The notes under the pieces are model-generated. The model was not told the DNA's origin and did not search any database. It saw nothing but the letters and a program-made list of their open reading frames with translations. The position numbers were made by a program, and so were the translations under genes. Shown piece by piece: positions 24,943 to 34,132 of a stretch of DNA of 53,399 bases. The DNA comes from an uncultured Lachnospiraceae bacterium (lineage in GTDB: Bacteria > Bacillota > Clostridia > Lachnospirales > Lachnospiraceae): NCBI GenBank assembly GCA_910588875.1, contig CAJURT010000026.1:1-53399 (forward strand). The letters run 5' to 3'. Each line of letters opens with the position of its first letter. Position 1 is the first letter of the stretch.

Positions 24943-26745
24943 TTAATTGCCATCTTTGTTCAGAAGCAGCCGGAAATATTCATCATGTGCTTCCTGGTAT
25001 ACCTGGTTAAACTCTTTGTCCCGTCCCGAATGGAGCATGGAAATATAATGATGTACCTGGTGATGGATTCCGGGAGTGGCTCTTGCCACTGTTGCAACAC
25101 CAATATTGGAACAGACATCGGAGATCCTTTCAGCCTCAGAAAGCAGGTTGAAAAATTCCGATCCGTTGAAAACACCGCATTCTCCGTCACGGAGCCGTTT
25201 TAAATGGTGTTCCTTTAACAGGCTTACCATATCATCAACCACCTGTTCCAAAGGTTCAATCTGACGGGCTTCTGTCAGGTTCTGCTTCCGGAATGCCTCA
25301 TTGGTATGGTTCAGCACCACATCCAGAAGCTGCCAGAGCACGGCTAACTCAGACAGGGCATCTTTGGAAAAGGAGGTATCCTTCCCATCCATCGATGCGG
25401 CAATCTCGGCAATATTCAGGGCATGGTCGCCCAGACGCTCGAATTCCGTGATGGCGGAAAAGTAGTAATTCATGATCTCCACATGATAGTGGGAGGTGAT
25501 TGTGGCAGATATCTGAACCAGGTAATTGCTTATATGGTCAGCCATGCTGTCAATGGTATTCTCATCCTCCTCGATTTGTTTCATGGATTCCGGGCTATAT
25601 TGGTTGAACATGTCAAATGCACGGCTGATATTGGTTTTGGCCAGTTCAAACATCACCAGAAGGATGTCATAACAGCGCCCGAAGGCCACGGCCGGGGTAC
25701 TGATAAATACCGGGTTTAAGGCGTCTAACAACTCATCATATTTTCCGGCAGCCACCGGTTCCTCCTTTATCAGCTTGTGGCTGATCCTCTCATAGATTCC
25801 CACGAAGGGCAGAAGAAGAATGGCGCAGGACAGGTTAAAGATGGTATTGGCATTGGCAATGCCTCCGGAGTAAATGGGCTGGTCCCAGATATGGTCCAGC
25901 AGCCCGGCCCTGTGGATGGCCACAACCACAGCCAGGGTAAGGACGGATTTACATAAGTTGAATAAAATGTTTACGACACCGACTCTTTTGGCTTCTGGTT
26001 TGGCGCCAATGTTGCAGACGATTGCAGTGGTCACACAGTCCCCCAGATAGATGCCCACCAGTACAGCGTAGATTTCCCCAAAGGACAGCTGGCCGGAGGT
26101 GGAAAAGGCCTGCAGGATACCAACGGTTGCGGAGGAACTCTGCAGAACGAAGGCAACGCCGGCGCCGGACAGGTAGGCAAGCAGGGGATTCTCTCCCAGG
26201 CGGGAAAACAGATGTTCCACAATTCCGCTGTCAGACAGGACACTTACTGCATCAGCCATGTTCATGAGCCCGGAAAACAGGATGCCGAAACCAATGATGA
26301 TATGGCCCACTTTGCCGGAATCACGGGATTTGACGCCCATGATAATGACAATGCCGATGATCAGCGCCAGAGGCGCTAAGGTTGACGGTTTTAAAAGCTG
26401 TAAGAACCAGGTTCCGGAGGAATTGATGTCTAAAAGCCGGATGATCTGCCCGGTGACAGTGGTTCCTACGTTGGCGCCGATAATAATCCCCAAAGACTGG
26501 TGGAGGGAGAGGATGTCTGCTCCCACAAGGCCGGAGGTGAGGACAATGGTTGCCGTGGAAGACTGGATCACCGCGGTCACGATGAGCCCCAAAAGGAATG
26601 CCTTGAGAGGGGTGCCGGTGATGCGTTCCATTGCTTTTTTCAGGGTTCCGGAGGAACTGGCTTTTAAGCCGTCCCCCATCATGCGCATGCCGTAAAGGAA
26701 CATGGCCAGCCCTCCGAAAAGGGTTATAATGTTAAAAATATTCAT
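24943..26745 (-). CDS. Na+/phosphate cotransporter with PhoU-like C-terminal domain
   Basis: 600 residues. The N-terminal half has two inverted Na/Pi cotransporter repeats, each with the diagnostic QSS motif (AVIQSSTAT and FVLQSSSAT). The C-terminal about 220 residues form a helical PhoU-like domain (ESMKQIEEDENTIDSMADHI and ITEFERLGDHALNIAE segments), as in YjbB/NptA-type proteins. It is an inner-membrane carrier for inorganic phosphate, with the PhoU-like part probably regulatory. AGGTGGAC precedes the ATG. No Pho-type neighbours are seen, so its regulation is unknown. Confidence 0.92.
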   Translation of the reverse strand: MNIFNIITLFGGLAMFLYGMRMMGDGLKASSSGTLKKAMERITGTPLKAFLLGLIVTAVIQSSTATIVLTSGLVGADILSLHQSLGIIIGANVGTTVTGQIIRLLDINSSGTWFLQLLKPSTLAPLALIIGIVIIMGVKSRDSGKVGHIIIGFGILFSGLMNMADAVSVLSDSGIVEHLFSRLGENPLLAYLSGAGVAFVLQSSSATVGILQAFSTSGQLSFGEIYAVLVGIYLGDCVTTAIVCNIGAKPEAKRVGVVNILFNLCKSVLTLAVVVAIHRAGLLDHIWDQPIYSGGIANANTIFNLSCAILLLPFVGIYERISHKLIKEEPVAAGKYDELLDALNPVFISTPAVAFGRCYDILLVMFELAKTNISRAFDMFNQYSPESMKQIEEDENTIDSMADHISNYLVQISATITSHYHVEIMNYYFSAITEFERLGDHALNIAEIAASMDGKDTSFSKDALSELAVLWQLLDVVLNHTNEAFRKQNLTEARQIEPLEQVVDDMVSLLKEHHLKRLRDGECGVFNGSEFFNLLSEAERISDVCSNIGVATVARATPGIHHQVHHYISMLHSGRDKEFNQVYQEAHDEYFRLLLNKDGN

Positions 26746-27011
26746 ATTTGTCCACCTGCGAAGTAGTGTATGGGTAATATGCCTGCATAGAACCTTTTGT
26801 AAAGGCCATACATGAAATTTTACTAGAGTTTGACAAAAATTGCCATAGTTTTTTATTTTTGGTAAGATTTGCTATAAGGAAACAGAAGAGAGGCGGCCAT
26901 AGTTGGTTAGTAGTTCTGAGGCAATGTCCGAAAAGGCGGCCGGGACGGCCAGATACCCGGATGTTTTATGGTTTAGTTCCTGTTTGGATGTGGGTTTTGC
27001 TGCATTCATAA

Positions 27012-27040
27012 TTGAATTCCCTCGAATTTTAATATATACT
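27012..27040 (+). promoter_or_regulatory. Promoter of the zinc-ribbon/FecR/YARHG gene
   Basis: TTGAAT, 17-bp spacer, TATACT. The remaining part of the 26746-27117 gap is AT-rich and should hold the phosphate transporter promoter, but I could not fix that one. Confidence 0.6.
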
Positions 27041-27117
27041 GTACTAAAACCGACAAAAATTATTTTGCCAGGAAAGAGCCGGAAGGCAAAATGAGAAAAA
27101 CCGGGGGGAGGAAGCAT

Positions 27118-29181
27118 ATGTTTTGTAGTAAATGCGGCAGAGAAATTGAAGAAGGAGCATCGTTTTGCAGGTTTTGCGGAGCCAGGGCCGAAGGGGGGCA
27201 TGGCATGGGAACTGCCCCGGGAGGGCAGGAAGAAACCGGAGGAGGGGCGCAGGGCAGGCGCGGAGGGAGCAGGGCATGGAAGTTTTTTTGTGTTGCCGCG
27301 ATAGTTATCCTGGCGGCCGCATTGGCGGCGGTTCTGTACTTTTCCGGCAGAAACCGGGCTTCCAGCATACGGATGGCAAAAACCACAGGGAACATTTACG
27401 TCCAGGACAAGGGGGGAAAGGATCTGTCCCTGACAGAGAACATGATGCTTTATAAGGGCTACCAGGTGGATACCCGGGAGGAGAGTTATGCTTGGCTTAA
27501 TTTAGACAGCGTAAAGCTTGCAAAGATGGATGAGGAGAGCCAGATCCGGATTAAATCCGCAGGGAAGCAGCTGGAGGTGCAGGTGGATTCCGGGAATTTG
27601 TTTTTTCATATTAAAGAACCTCTGGAGGATGAGGAAAGCCTGGATATCCGTACCTCCAACATGGTGGTGGGGATCCGGGGGACTTGCGGATGGGTGGAAG
27701 TGCCGGATGAGGATCACATGAAGGTTTATATCCTGGAAGGAAAGGTGAAATGTTCCGTTACGGACCCTGATTCCGGGAAAGGGCAAAAAGAGAGCATCCT
27801 GGCAGGGGAGATGGCGGAGATGTCCCTGGCAGGGGAGGATGGGGAATGGATCCGTACCGATAAGTTTAAGGAATCCGACATCCCTGATTTTGTGAGGGAG
27901 GAACTGAAAGAGGATGAGGAACTAAGAGGGAAAATCCTGGATGGGTCCGGACTGGATGTATTGCTGGAAGAAAGGCCGGAGGAGGATCCGAAGACACTGC
28001 TGGAAGGGGCATTGTCAGAACTGATATCCACTTATGGGATTTTCCAGGCAAACCAAAGCGGGGTGATGGGCAGCACCTCTGATGCATGGCTGGATCCGAG
28101 AGGGGTCATAAGTGCAACGTTCCTGGATTTTGATCTGGATGGGGAAGAGGAAATGCTGGTATGCCATACAGAGCAGTCGGCAGAGGATCCTAATAATTAC
28201 AACATTATGCTAAAGATGTATGAGGCCGTGGAGGGAGATGCGGTCCTGGCCGCCCAGGCCCCCTTTATTGCCTACAATGACAACAGAATGAAAAGCGATT
28301 GCCTGTCAGTCAATGAATGGCTTAATATGGATCTTAGGGTGAATGTGGTGAGGGCTGACAACCGCTGCTACATTATGTGTGAGGAATACTGGGTAACAGG
28401 CGGGTTTGCTGACGGGATGTCCCAGAATTACTGGGCAATGGTTTATGAGGACGGGAAATTGGATTATGCCGGTTCCTTTACCCAGGTCGCAGGGGGAAGT
28501 GCCGGTTTCGCGTATACGGGCTATGAATTCGAACATGGTACGCTTGCAAATTCCCAGCTTTATTATGATGAGGAAGGCTCGTGGCGGGAGACGGATGCTT
28601 TGTATCAGGATTTCGGGGTTGCGATTAAGGCGTTTTTTGGCAGGCTGGGAATCCCGTTAAAGGACAGCATCGACCATTATGGCCATGGCTCCTTGCTGTC
28701 GGACAGCAGTGACAGGACAGCTATATTTGAGTTTCTCAACGAACTGGAGCCGATTCAAGGCCTGAGCATGGTTTACCAATGCAATGCCGCTATGTATGTG
28801 GACGGAGCCTCAGCAGTTTCCGGGGAGACGGCTTTTGAGCCGGAACAGCCCGGGCCAGAACAGCCCGCACAGGGCCAGCCGGCAATAGATGCACCTGCCG
28901 CTTCCCCTGACGGGGATTATCTTCTCCCGGATATCAGCAGCAGATATCTGACAGGGGAGGAGGTTGGCAGACTGTCAAAGGAGGAGCTGAGACTGGCAAG
29001 GAATGAGGTTTATGCCCGCCACGGGAGGATGTTTCAATCGGAGGATCTGCAGGAATATTTCAACGGGAAGGCCTGGTACCATGGGGAGATACCGGCAGAC
29101 CAGTTTGATGAATCGGTTTTAAACGACTATGAGAAGAAGAACCTGGATCTGATCCGGGGGGCTGAGGGAAATATACAATAA
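27118..29181 (+). CDS. Membrane protein with zinc ribbon, FecR-like domain and C-terminal YARHG domain
   Basis: 687 residues from the ATG at 27118, which has GGGGGAGG upstream. Order of parts: a cytoplasmic zinc ribbon (Cys3, Cys6, Cys17, Cys20), a Gly-rich linker, one membrane helix (about 54-76), an extracytoplasmic FecR-like region (about 85-240, with TSNMVVGIRGTCGWVEV), a large middle domain of unknown type, a Pro/Glu/Gln linker near 580-600, and a YARHG domain (about 625-680, motif ARNEVYARHGRMF). Such multi-domain proteins are surface-exposed and of unknown function in Firmicutes. The zinc ribbon may report to a cytoplasmic partner. No co-transcribed partner except the broken flavoenzyme gene 40 bp downstream. 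Confidence 0.85.
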   Translation: MFCSKCGREIEEGASFCRFCGARAEGGHGMGTAPGGQEETGGGAQGRRGGSRAWKFFCVAAIVILAAALAAVLYFSGRNRASSIRMAKTTGNIYVQDKGGKDLSLTENMMLYKGYQVDTREESYAWLNLDSVKLAKMDEESQIRIKSAGKQLEVQVDSGNLFFHIKEPLEDEESLDIRTSNMVVGIRGTCGWVEVPDEDHMKVYILEGKVKCSVTDPDSGKGQKESILAGEMAEMSLAGEDGEWIRTDKFKESDIPDFVREELKEDEELRGKILDGSGLDVLLEERPEEDPKTLLEGALSELISTYGIFQANQSGVMGSTSDAWLDPRGVISATFLDFDLDGEEEMLVCHTEQSAEDPNNYNIMLKMYEAVEGDAVLAAQAPFIAYNDNRMKSDCLSVNEWLNMDLRVNVVRADNRCYIMCEEYWVTGGFADGMSQNYWAMVYEDGKLDYAGSFTQVAGGSAGFAYTGYEFEHGTLANSQLYYDEEGSWRETDALYQDFGVAIKAFFGRLGIPLKDSIDHYGHGSLLSDSSDRTAIFEFLNELEPIQGLSMVYQCNAAMYVDGASAVSGETAFEPEQPGPEQPAQGQPAIDAPAASPDGDYLLPDISSRYLTGEEVGRLSKEELRLARNEVYARHGRMFQSEDLQEYFNGKAWYHGEIPADQFDESVLNDYEKKNLDLIRGAEGNIQ

Positions 29182-29221
29182 TGTATATATTTTCAAAAAA
29201 TACCAGGAGGAGATTGTATTT

Positions 29222-31074
29222 ATGGAAGTGAAAACACTATTTCAACCAATTCAGATTGGCCCGGTGACGGTAAAGAACAGGTTTGTTATGCCGCCAGGGC
29301 AAAGGGAGGCTTCGGGCTGATCACTATCGAGGCGACGGTGGTTGACCCGGCGGCGAAGGGCGGGCTCCGCAAGTCCTGCCTGTTTGAGGACCATGTGATC
29401 CCAAGCTTTGCGGCGGTGGCTGAAGCCTGTCATGCCTATGGGGCTAAAGTATCCGTACAGCTTCAGCATGCCGGGCTGGAAGGGAATGCCAAAGCGGCCG
29501 GTGCACCGCTAAAATCGGCAAGTGCGATCCATGCTGCCTGTGGCCGGGACATTCCTCTGGAAATAACCACAGAGGAAATCTATGCATTGATTGAACGGTA
29601 CGGGGATGCGGCGCTGCGGGCAAAAAAGGCGGGGATTGATGCTGTGGAGGTACATTGTGCCCATGGCTATCTGATCAGCAGCTTTCTTTCTCCGCGGACA
29701 AACAAGCGGGTGGATGAGTTTGGGGGAAGCTTTGAAAACCGGATCCGCATTGTAAAACGGATTGTAGAGAATATCCGGAAAAAAGCAGAAGGGATGGCAA
29801 TCCTCTGCCGGATCAACTGCCAGGACGAGATGCCCGGCGGGCTGACGGTCCAGGATTCGGCGGCCATTGCCGCTTATCTGGAGGAAATCGGGGTGGACGG
29901 CCTCCATGTCTCCCGGGCAGTCCATATCAAGGACGAATATATGTGGGCGCCTACCTGTATCCATGGCGGTTTCAATGCAGATTATGTGACAGAAATCAAA
30001 CGGGCAGTCCGGATCCCTGTGATGATTGTGGGACGTTTTACGGATCCTTATTATCCGGAACTTTTGGTCAGGGAGGGCAGGGCAGACCTGGTTGTCTACG
30101 GGCGGCAGAGCATCGCAGACCCGGAACTGGTGAACAAAATCCGGGAGGGGAGGACGGAAGAGATTACCCCTTGCATTGCCTGCCTGCAGGGGTGCGTTGC
30201 CAATATGTACCAGGGTAAGCCGATTACCTGCCTGGCTAATCCCTTAGTTGGGCGGGAGTCTGAACTGGTCCCTGCCGGGAATCCAAAAAAAGTTGCCGTA
30301 ATCGGCGGCGGCGCAGGAGGCCTGATGGCGGCCAGGATCTGTGCATTGCGGGGGCATCAGGTGGATTTGTATGAGGCATCCGGTAAGCTGGGCGGAAATA
30401 TGAGGCTGGCGGCCTATCCTCCGGGGAAGGGGGATATCACAGGTATGGTGAGAAGCTTTATCGTACAATGTGAGAAGGCCGGGGTGAAAATCCACTGCAA
30501 CAGCCGGATTACAGAAAGTAAACTGGCAGAACTGCAGGCAGATGCCATAGTCCTGGCAACAGGGGCAGAGCCACTGCTGCCTGCCATCCCGGGAATCCGG
30601 GATACCGGCGCCGTGGCGGCCGGCGATGTGCTGGAAGGGAAGGCTGCCTGCGGAAAAAGGGTGCTGATAGTGGGCGGCGGCATGGTAGGATGCGAGACGG
30701 CAGATTTTTTGGGGGAACTGCTGCATGAGACGGCGATTGTGGAACTGCAGGACACCATAGGGGGAGATATGATTGCGGAACACCGGAAGTTTGTCCTTAA
30801 GGGGCTCCGGGAACACCATACCCAATGCATCACGAATGCCAAGGTAACATGTTTCTATGAGGACGGGGTGGACTATGTCTTGCCGGAGGGAAAAAACCAA
30901 AGCCTTCGGGGGTTTGATACGGTAGTCCTTGCCCTTGGCTATCAGGGGCATGACCCCCTCAGCCAGGCAGCCAGGGCAGTGTGCGGTGAGGTTTATGTGG
31001 TGGGGGACGCGGTCCGTGCCCGCCGTGCCCTGGAGGCCACCAGGGAAGCCTTTGAGGCTGCTTTAAAGATATAA
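29222..31074 (+). pseudogene. Old-Yellow-Enzyme-type NADH:flavin oxidoreductase, broken by an internal deletion
   Basis: The gene starts at ATG 29222 (AGGAGGAG upstream) and reads the usual N-terminus ending NRFVMPP at about 29295, then runs into a stop at about 29318. The remaining family sequence (AARAKGGFGLITIEA onward) is in a different frame from 29290 and is open to 31074. About 20-30 residues normally between these blocks are missing. The rest is intact: TIM barrel with CAHGYLISSFLSP, Fe-S cysteines in CIACLQGC, and two dinucleotide folds (VIGGGAGG, IVGGGMVG). Relatives include 2,4-dienoyl-CoA reductase and BaiCD. The downstream open frame alone would lack the N-terminal barrel strand. 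Confidence 0.85.
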
Positions 31075-31103
31075 GGCAAGCAGGGGAATCAAGGCGGTCA
31101 GCA

Positions 31104-32108
31104 TCATGTATCCTCTAAAAGCAGGGCTTGATTCCTGACCCGTTCCCGCATCTGGTTAAGGAAGGATTCCGGCTCTATGACTTTTACCACCGGGCCGAAG
31201 GAGAGCACCTGGACCAGAAGTTCCGTCTCCCAGCGCTTGTCATAATAGATGGTGCAGCGGTAGGTTTTTCCGTCCTCCAGCCGCTCCACCTTCTTCTGAT
31301 AACAGGAGAAGTGGAGCATAGCCCGTTCCAGGGCATTCCGCTGGGTGGAGATCTCCAGCACCAGTGGTTTTTCCGATAAAGAACAGTCCAGGAAATGGTC
31401 CACGTCAACAAAGGCAGGGTAAAACCTGCCTGTTTCTTTGAGAGAAAGAATTCTGGCCACATTCAAAACGTCCATCCTTTTCCTCCCTGTTTTTCCAAAT
31501 GCCATGCCGTAGAGGCGGAATTTCCCGTCCCTCTGGCCGTATTCCAAGCGGCAGGGAAGCCAGGTATGGGCCATAGCCTTCTTCTTGCGGGAGAAGTAGG
31601 ATATGGACAGAAACTGCCTTTCGCAGATGGCGTTTAAAATAGCCAGCATGTGTTCCCGGTACATGACGGAAGAAAAGGGGTCATGGTCCCCGTATTGGTC
31701 AAAGAGGCAAAAGTCCCGGGTGCGGTAGAGGGGTGGAATCCCAAAGAGGGCTTCTTCCAGTTCCTTAAGCTGGGAATCCGTAAAAAACAGCCGGAACCGG
31801 GCATCCGTTGCCAGGGCCTTCAGCCAGGATTTCTGCAGCCGGGTGAGGGGCTGGGGGAAGGGGTCATTTTTCAGGACAGAGGTGTAAGCGTCAGAGGAAT
31901 CCCCGTCCCGGCAAAGAAAGGGCCAATCCCCCTGAACCAGCCGCGGGACGATGGAAAGGAGGCTTTCGTCATAGCCATGCTGACGGGCCAGCAGTTCTAT
32001 CTGGCGGCGGGTGAGGGGGTGGCGGGCGGCTTCGCTTAAGATCCGGGCAACCACCTGGTAATAACAGGTATAAAGTTCGGAAAACAGGGAAAAATCAAGG
32101 TTCTTCAT
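31104..32108 (-). CDS. WYL-domain regulator, downstream partner
   Basis: 334 residues. The C-terminal half is a WYL domain (LPCRLEYGQRDGKFRLYGMA, with FRLYG in place of the Trp-Tyr-Leu core) followed by the WCX extension (SFGPVVKVIEPESFLNQMRERV). The N-terminal part is helical with no clear helix-turn-helix. Its start overlaps the previous gene's end by 14 bp, so the two are translationally coupled and probably work as a heteromeric pair. WYL regulators are reported to bind nucleic-acid ligands or nucleotides. The pair is divergent from the structured-RNA/slipin unit, which is its likely target. Confidence 0.85.
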   Translation of the reverse strand: MKNLDFSLFSELYTCYYQVVARILSEAARHPLTRRQIELLARQHGYDESLLSIVPRLVQGDWPFLCRDGDSSDAYTSVLKNDPFPQPLTRLQKSWLKALATDARFRLFFTDSQLKELEEALFGIPPLYRTRDFCLFDQYGDHDPFSSVMYREHMLAILNAICERQFLSISYFSRKKKAMAHTWLPCRLEYGQRDGKFRLYGMAFGKTGRKRMDVLNVARILSLKETGRFYPAFVDVDHFLDCSLSEKPLVLEISTQRNALERAMLHFSCYQKKVERLEDGKTYRCTIYYDKRWETELLVQVLSFGPVVKVIEPESFLNQMRERVRNQALLLEDT

Positions 32109-33378
32109 GTTGGGCGGCCTCTCCTGCGGACAGATAGTATTCCTGCATTTTCTTCATATCATCCCAGAACCGCTTTTCAACGGCAGGGTTGGAGCAGCGG
32201 AAGGCACGGATCCTTCCGGTAAAGCTTTTTGCCCAAGGCAGGAACTCTGCGGCATCTGCACAGAGGCGGGTATATTCGTACAACCCGGGCTTAAGCCGGT
32301 TCAAAGAACCGCCCCGTCCTTCCCGCTGGAGGCGGGTGAGAATAAAATCTTCTTCTTTTTCATCAAAGCAGATTTCCATAGTTACCGTTTCCGGCCTGGA
32401 TTTTGGCAAGCCCCCGAAGGAAACACCCCAGAGGAAAGGGAGGAAACGGCGGAGGCAGGCCATATAGGCGTCGTATAGGCTGTCTGGTTCAAGCAGTTCC
32501 ACACTTTGGATGGAATCAAGGCGGTAGGTGGAGAGGCGGTGGGAACGTTCCTGCCAGGCACAAAGGTATCTCCTGCCAGTCTGGGTGCTGGTGAGGATCT
32601 TTAAAGGGGTGACCGTGTAGGAACTGGCAGGGATGCCAGAGACGGCAGCCGTATTTTTCGTGCTTTTGGCCGTGATGCGGATCCGGCATTTTTTCTCCAT
32701 GGCACGTAAAACAGGCAGGAGGATCTCATCCTCCAGGGTGTGGATCAAATAATCGCTGCGGAACCGGAAGAAATCATTTTTCCGGTTCCAGAAATCAAGG
32801 ATTGTGCTGCCGATGAAGCCAAAAGGGGCAGCGCCCTGGAAAAAGCTGACGGCCAGCCAGAGAGCCGGGAACAGTCCGGGATGGGTATGGGAGAGAGGGG
32901 GAGCGCCGCCGTACAGGTACTGCTTTCCCTCCTTTTTCCGAGTGACCAGGCCCTCCTTCTCATAGAAAGCCAGCTTCCGCCGGATCACCTGGGTGTCAAA
33001 CAGGCAGTGGTATTGCTCCTGCAAATCATCGGCAATGGTTTCTACGCTTCTTGGCTGCCCGTCAGCGAGAAGGTCAGCTAAGAAAAAGCGCAGGGCGATA
33101 TCGTTGCTGGTAAAGGCTTTGGATTTCCAGGCCTGGTATAAGGGGTTTATGGCCATGCGGCCGGAGTCCAGGGTGAGGAATACGGATTTTTTGTGGCCGT
33201 TTTGTTCTGTGCGTATGTAATCAGAGAACCAGCTTTCCATGCGGCGGCGCTGGTTGTCGTAGGTGCGGCCGCTTTTCTCACAAAAGTCATCCCTGGTTTT
33301 AAAGCCATAGATATAGAAATCACGGACATAGGAGCGTATTTTGTCAAATTGCCGGATGAGTTCTTTGTATTCGGACAT
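32095..33378 (-). CDS. WYL-domain regulator, upstream partner
   Basis: 427 residues from the ATG at 33378; a TTG start at 33411 in frame is possible. The N-terminal region (about 1-180) has a winged-helix-like segment (VETIADDLQEQYHCLFDTQVIRRKL region, followed by the wing EKEGLVTRKKEG). The WYL-type domain is in the C-terminal half (TPLKILTSTQTGRRYLCAWQ, a variant with YLCAW), followed by a WCX-like region. It probably supplies the DNA-binding part of a WYL pair with the next gene. Its promoter faces the structured-RNA region. Confidence 0.82.
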   Translation of the reverse strand: MSEYKELIRQFDKIRSYVRDFYIYGFKTRDDFCEKSGRTYDNQRRRMESWFSDYIRTEQNGHKKSVFLTLDSGRMAINPLYQAWKSKAFTSNDIALRFFLADLLADGQPRSVETIADDLQEQYHCLFDTQVIRRKLAFYEKEGLVTRKKEGKQYLYGGAPPLSHTHPGLFPALWLAVSFFQGAAPFGFIGSTILDFWNRKNDFFRFRSDYLIHTLEDEILLPVLRAMEKKCRIRITAKSTKNTAAVSGIPASSYTVTPLKILTSTQTGRRYLCAWQERSHRLSTYRLDSIQSVELLEPDSLYDAYMACLRRFLPFLWGVSFGGLPKSRPETVTMEICFDEKEEDFILTRLQREGRGGSLNRLKPGLYEYTRLCADAAEFLPWAKSFTGRIRAFRCSNPAVEKRFWDDMKKMQEYYLSAGEAAQHEEP

Positions 33379-33434
33379 GTGTATCTTCTTAATGGATAGG
33401 GGAGGTAACAAACTCGTGGTGACAGATTAATTAA

Positions 33435-33463
33435 AGTATACAGAAAAACCGTTCCAAACACAA
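33435..33463 (-). promoter_or_regulatory. Promoter of the WYL pair
   Basis: On the minus strand TTGTGT, 17-bp spacer, TATACT. The inverted repeats GTTC/GAAC (33451-33470) and AAACAC/GTGTTT (33456-33482) overlap the upstream side and could be operators. Confidence 0.5.
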
Positions 33464-33508
33464 CAAGAACTTCGCAGTGTTTTTGAAATGATGATTTTTT
33501 CCTTTCAT

Positions 33509-34100
33509 GGTAGGATATAGCTACCGAAAAGGTGATGGTTCCGGCTCACAGCCATGGTATTTGGGCCATGCGGTGCCGCTGCCCTGCAGTACGGTATGCC
33601 GCCGGAAGCATGGAAAGACGCTCAGTTAGGGACTGAAGATTGTCAAATGACTTGATTTACGCGGGTTCGAATCCCGCCGGTGAAAAGCCGTTGCTTAGTG
33701 GTAAAGCGATCAAATGGACACCTGCCACGTGTCTCTCAGGATGAGGAAGACGTGGAATCCGCCAGCATATCCCGATTCCTGGGAACAATGTCCCAGGGTT
33801 CATAAAGGGGCATCATTTCCGGACAGGAGAGGGATATGCAGCAGGGGGCTTGCCTGTGCCGCCAAAGGCGGCAGAACCGGATCCTGTCCCATGGTCCGGG
33901 CAGAGGCGCCTATGCTTTGGCACCCCCATATGCTTTGGTATGTGGGAGGGCAAAGGTAAGACGCTCAATGAGGAAGGAAAGCCGGATATGATATGGTTTT
34001 GCCAGCCGGGATGGCCCGCAAAGCCTTCTGCGGCGGGTTCCAGGTTGGAATCACAAACAAGGAAAAGGGCGCCGAAACAAAGATAAGAGGATTGTAAAAG
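33509..34100 (+). other. Protein-free region dense in RNA-type hairpins, between WYL pair and slipin
   Basis: No convincing coding frame exists in 33412-34132. Perfect or near-perfect stems in order: GGTAG/CTACC (33509-33525); TTCCGGC/GCCGGAA (33539-33607) enclosing CATGG/CCATG; TCAGT/ACTGA near 33623; the tRNA-like module (separate entry); CCAC/GTGG with GTCT/AGAC and CTC/GAG (33725-33755); CCTGGGA/TCCCAGG (33778-33797); GGACAGGA/TCCTGTCC (33821-33889) enclosing TGCCGCC/GGCGGCA; CCCCCATA/TATGTGGG near 33926-33946; CCGCA/TGCGG near 34016; GGTTCC/GGAATC near 34037. A 10-base motif AAGACGCTCA occurs at about 33616 and 33959. This is most consistent with one or two structured noncoding RNAs; the transcript ends are not determined. 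Confidence 0.65.
33641..33720 (+). ncRNA. YrlA/Y-RNA-like circularly permuted tRNA-mimic module
   Basis: A canonical T-arm comes first: stem GCGGG/CCCGC (33661-33665, 33673-33677) with loop TTCGAAT. A closed hairpin follows where a tRNA would have its open acceptor end: CGGT/GCCG around GAAAA (33678-33690). Then a canonical D-arm: stem GCTT/AAGC (33693-33707) with loop AGTGGTA, keeping the invariant GG. Flanking TTGAT (33652-33656) and ATCAA (33709-33713) take the place of the anticodon stem, with 4 nt in the variable-loop position and one G at position 26. TGTC/GACA (33641-33644, 33717-33720) extends that stem. This order and the lack of a free CCA end match the published YrlA Y RNA fold. 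Assignment is by structure only. Confidence 0.75.
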
Positions 34101-34132
34101 AGCGGGAAGAACCCGGATGGAGGAGGGAGAAC

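Noticed and set aside
29338..31074. Intact flavoenzyme starting at 29338
   Set aside because: The start lies inside conserved family sequence; the true N-terminus is upstream in another frame.
33661..33707. A standard tRNA gene
   Set aside because: T-arm comes before D-arm, there is no anticodon arm, no 7-bp acceptor stem and no place for CCA; a permuted tRNA mimic explains it better.
33714..34086. Short open frames in the structured RNA region
   Set aside because: They overlap each other, are interrupted by strong hairpins, and show no protein-like composition or ribosome sites.
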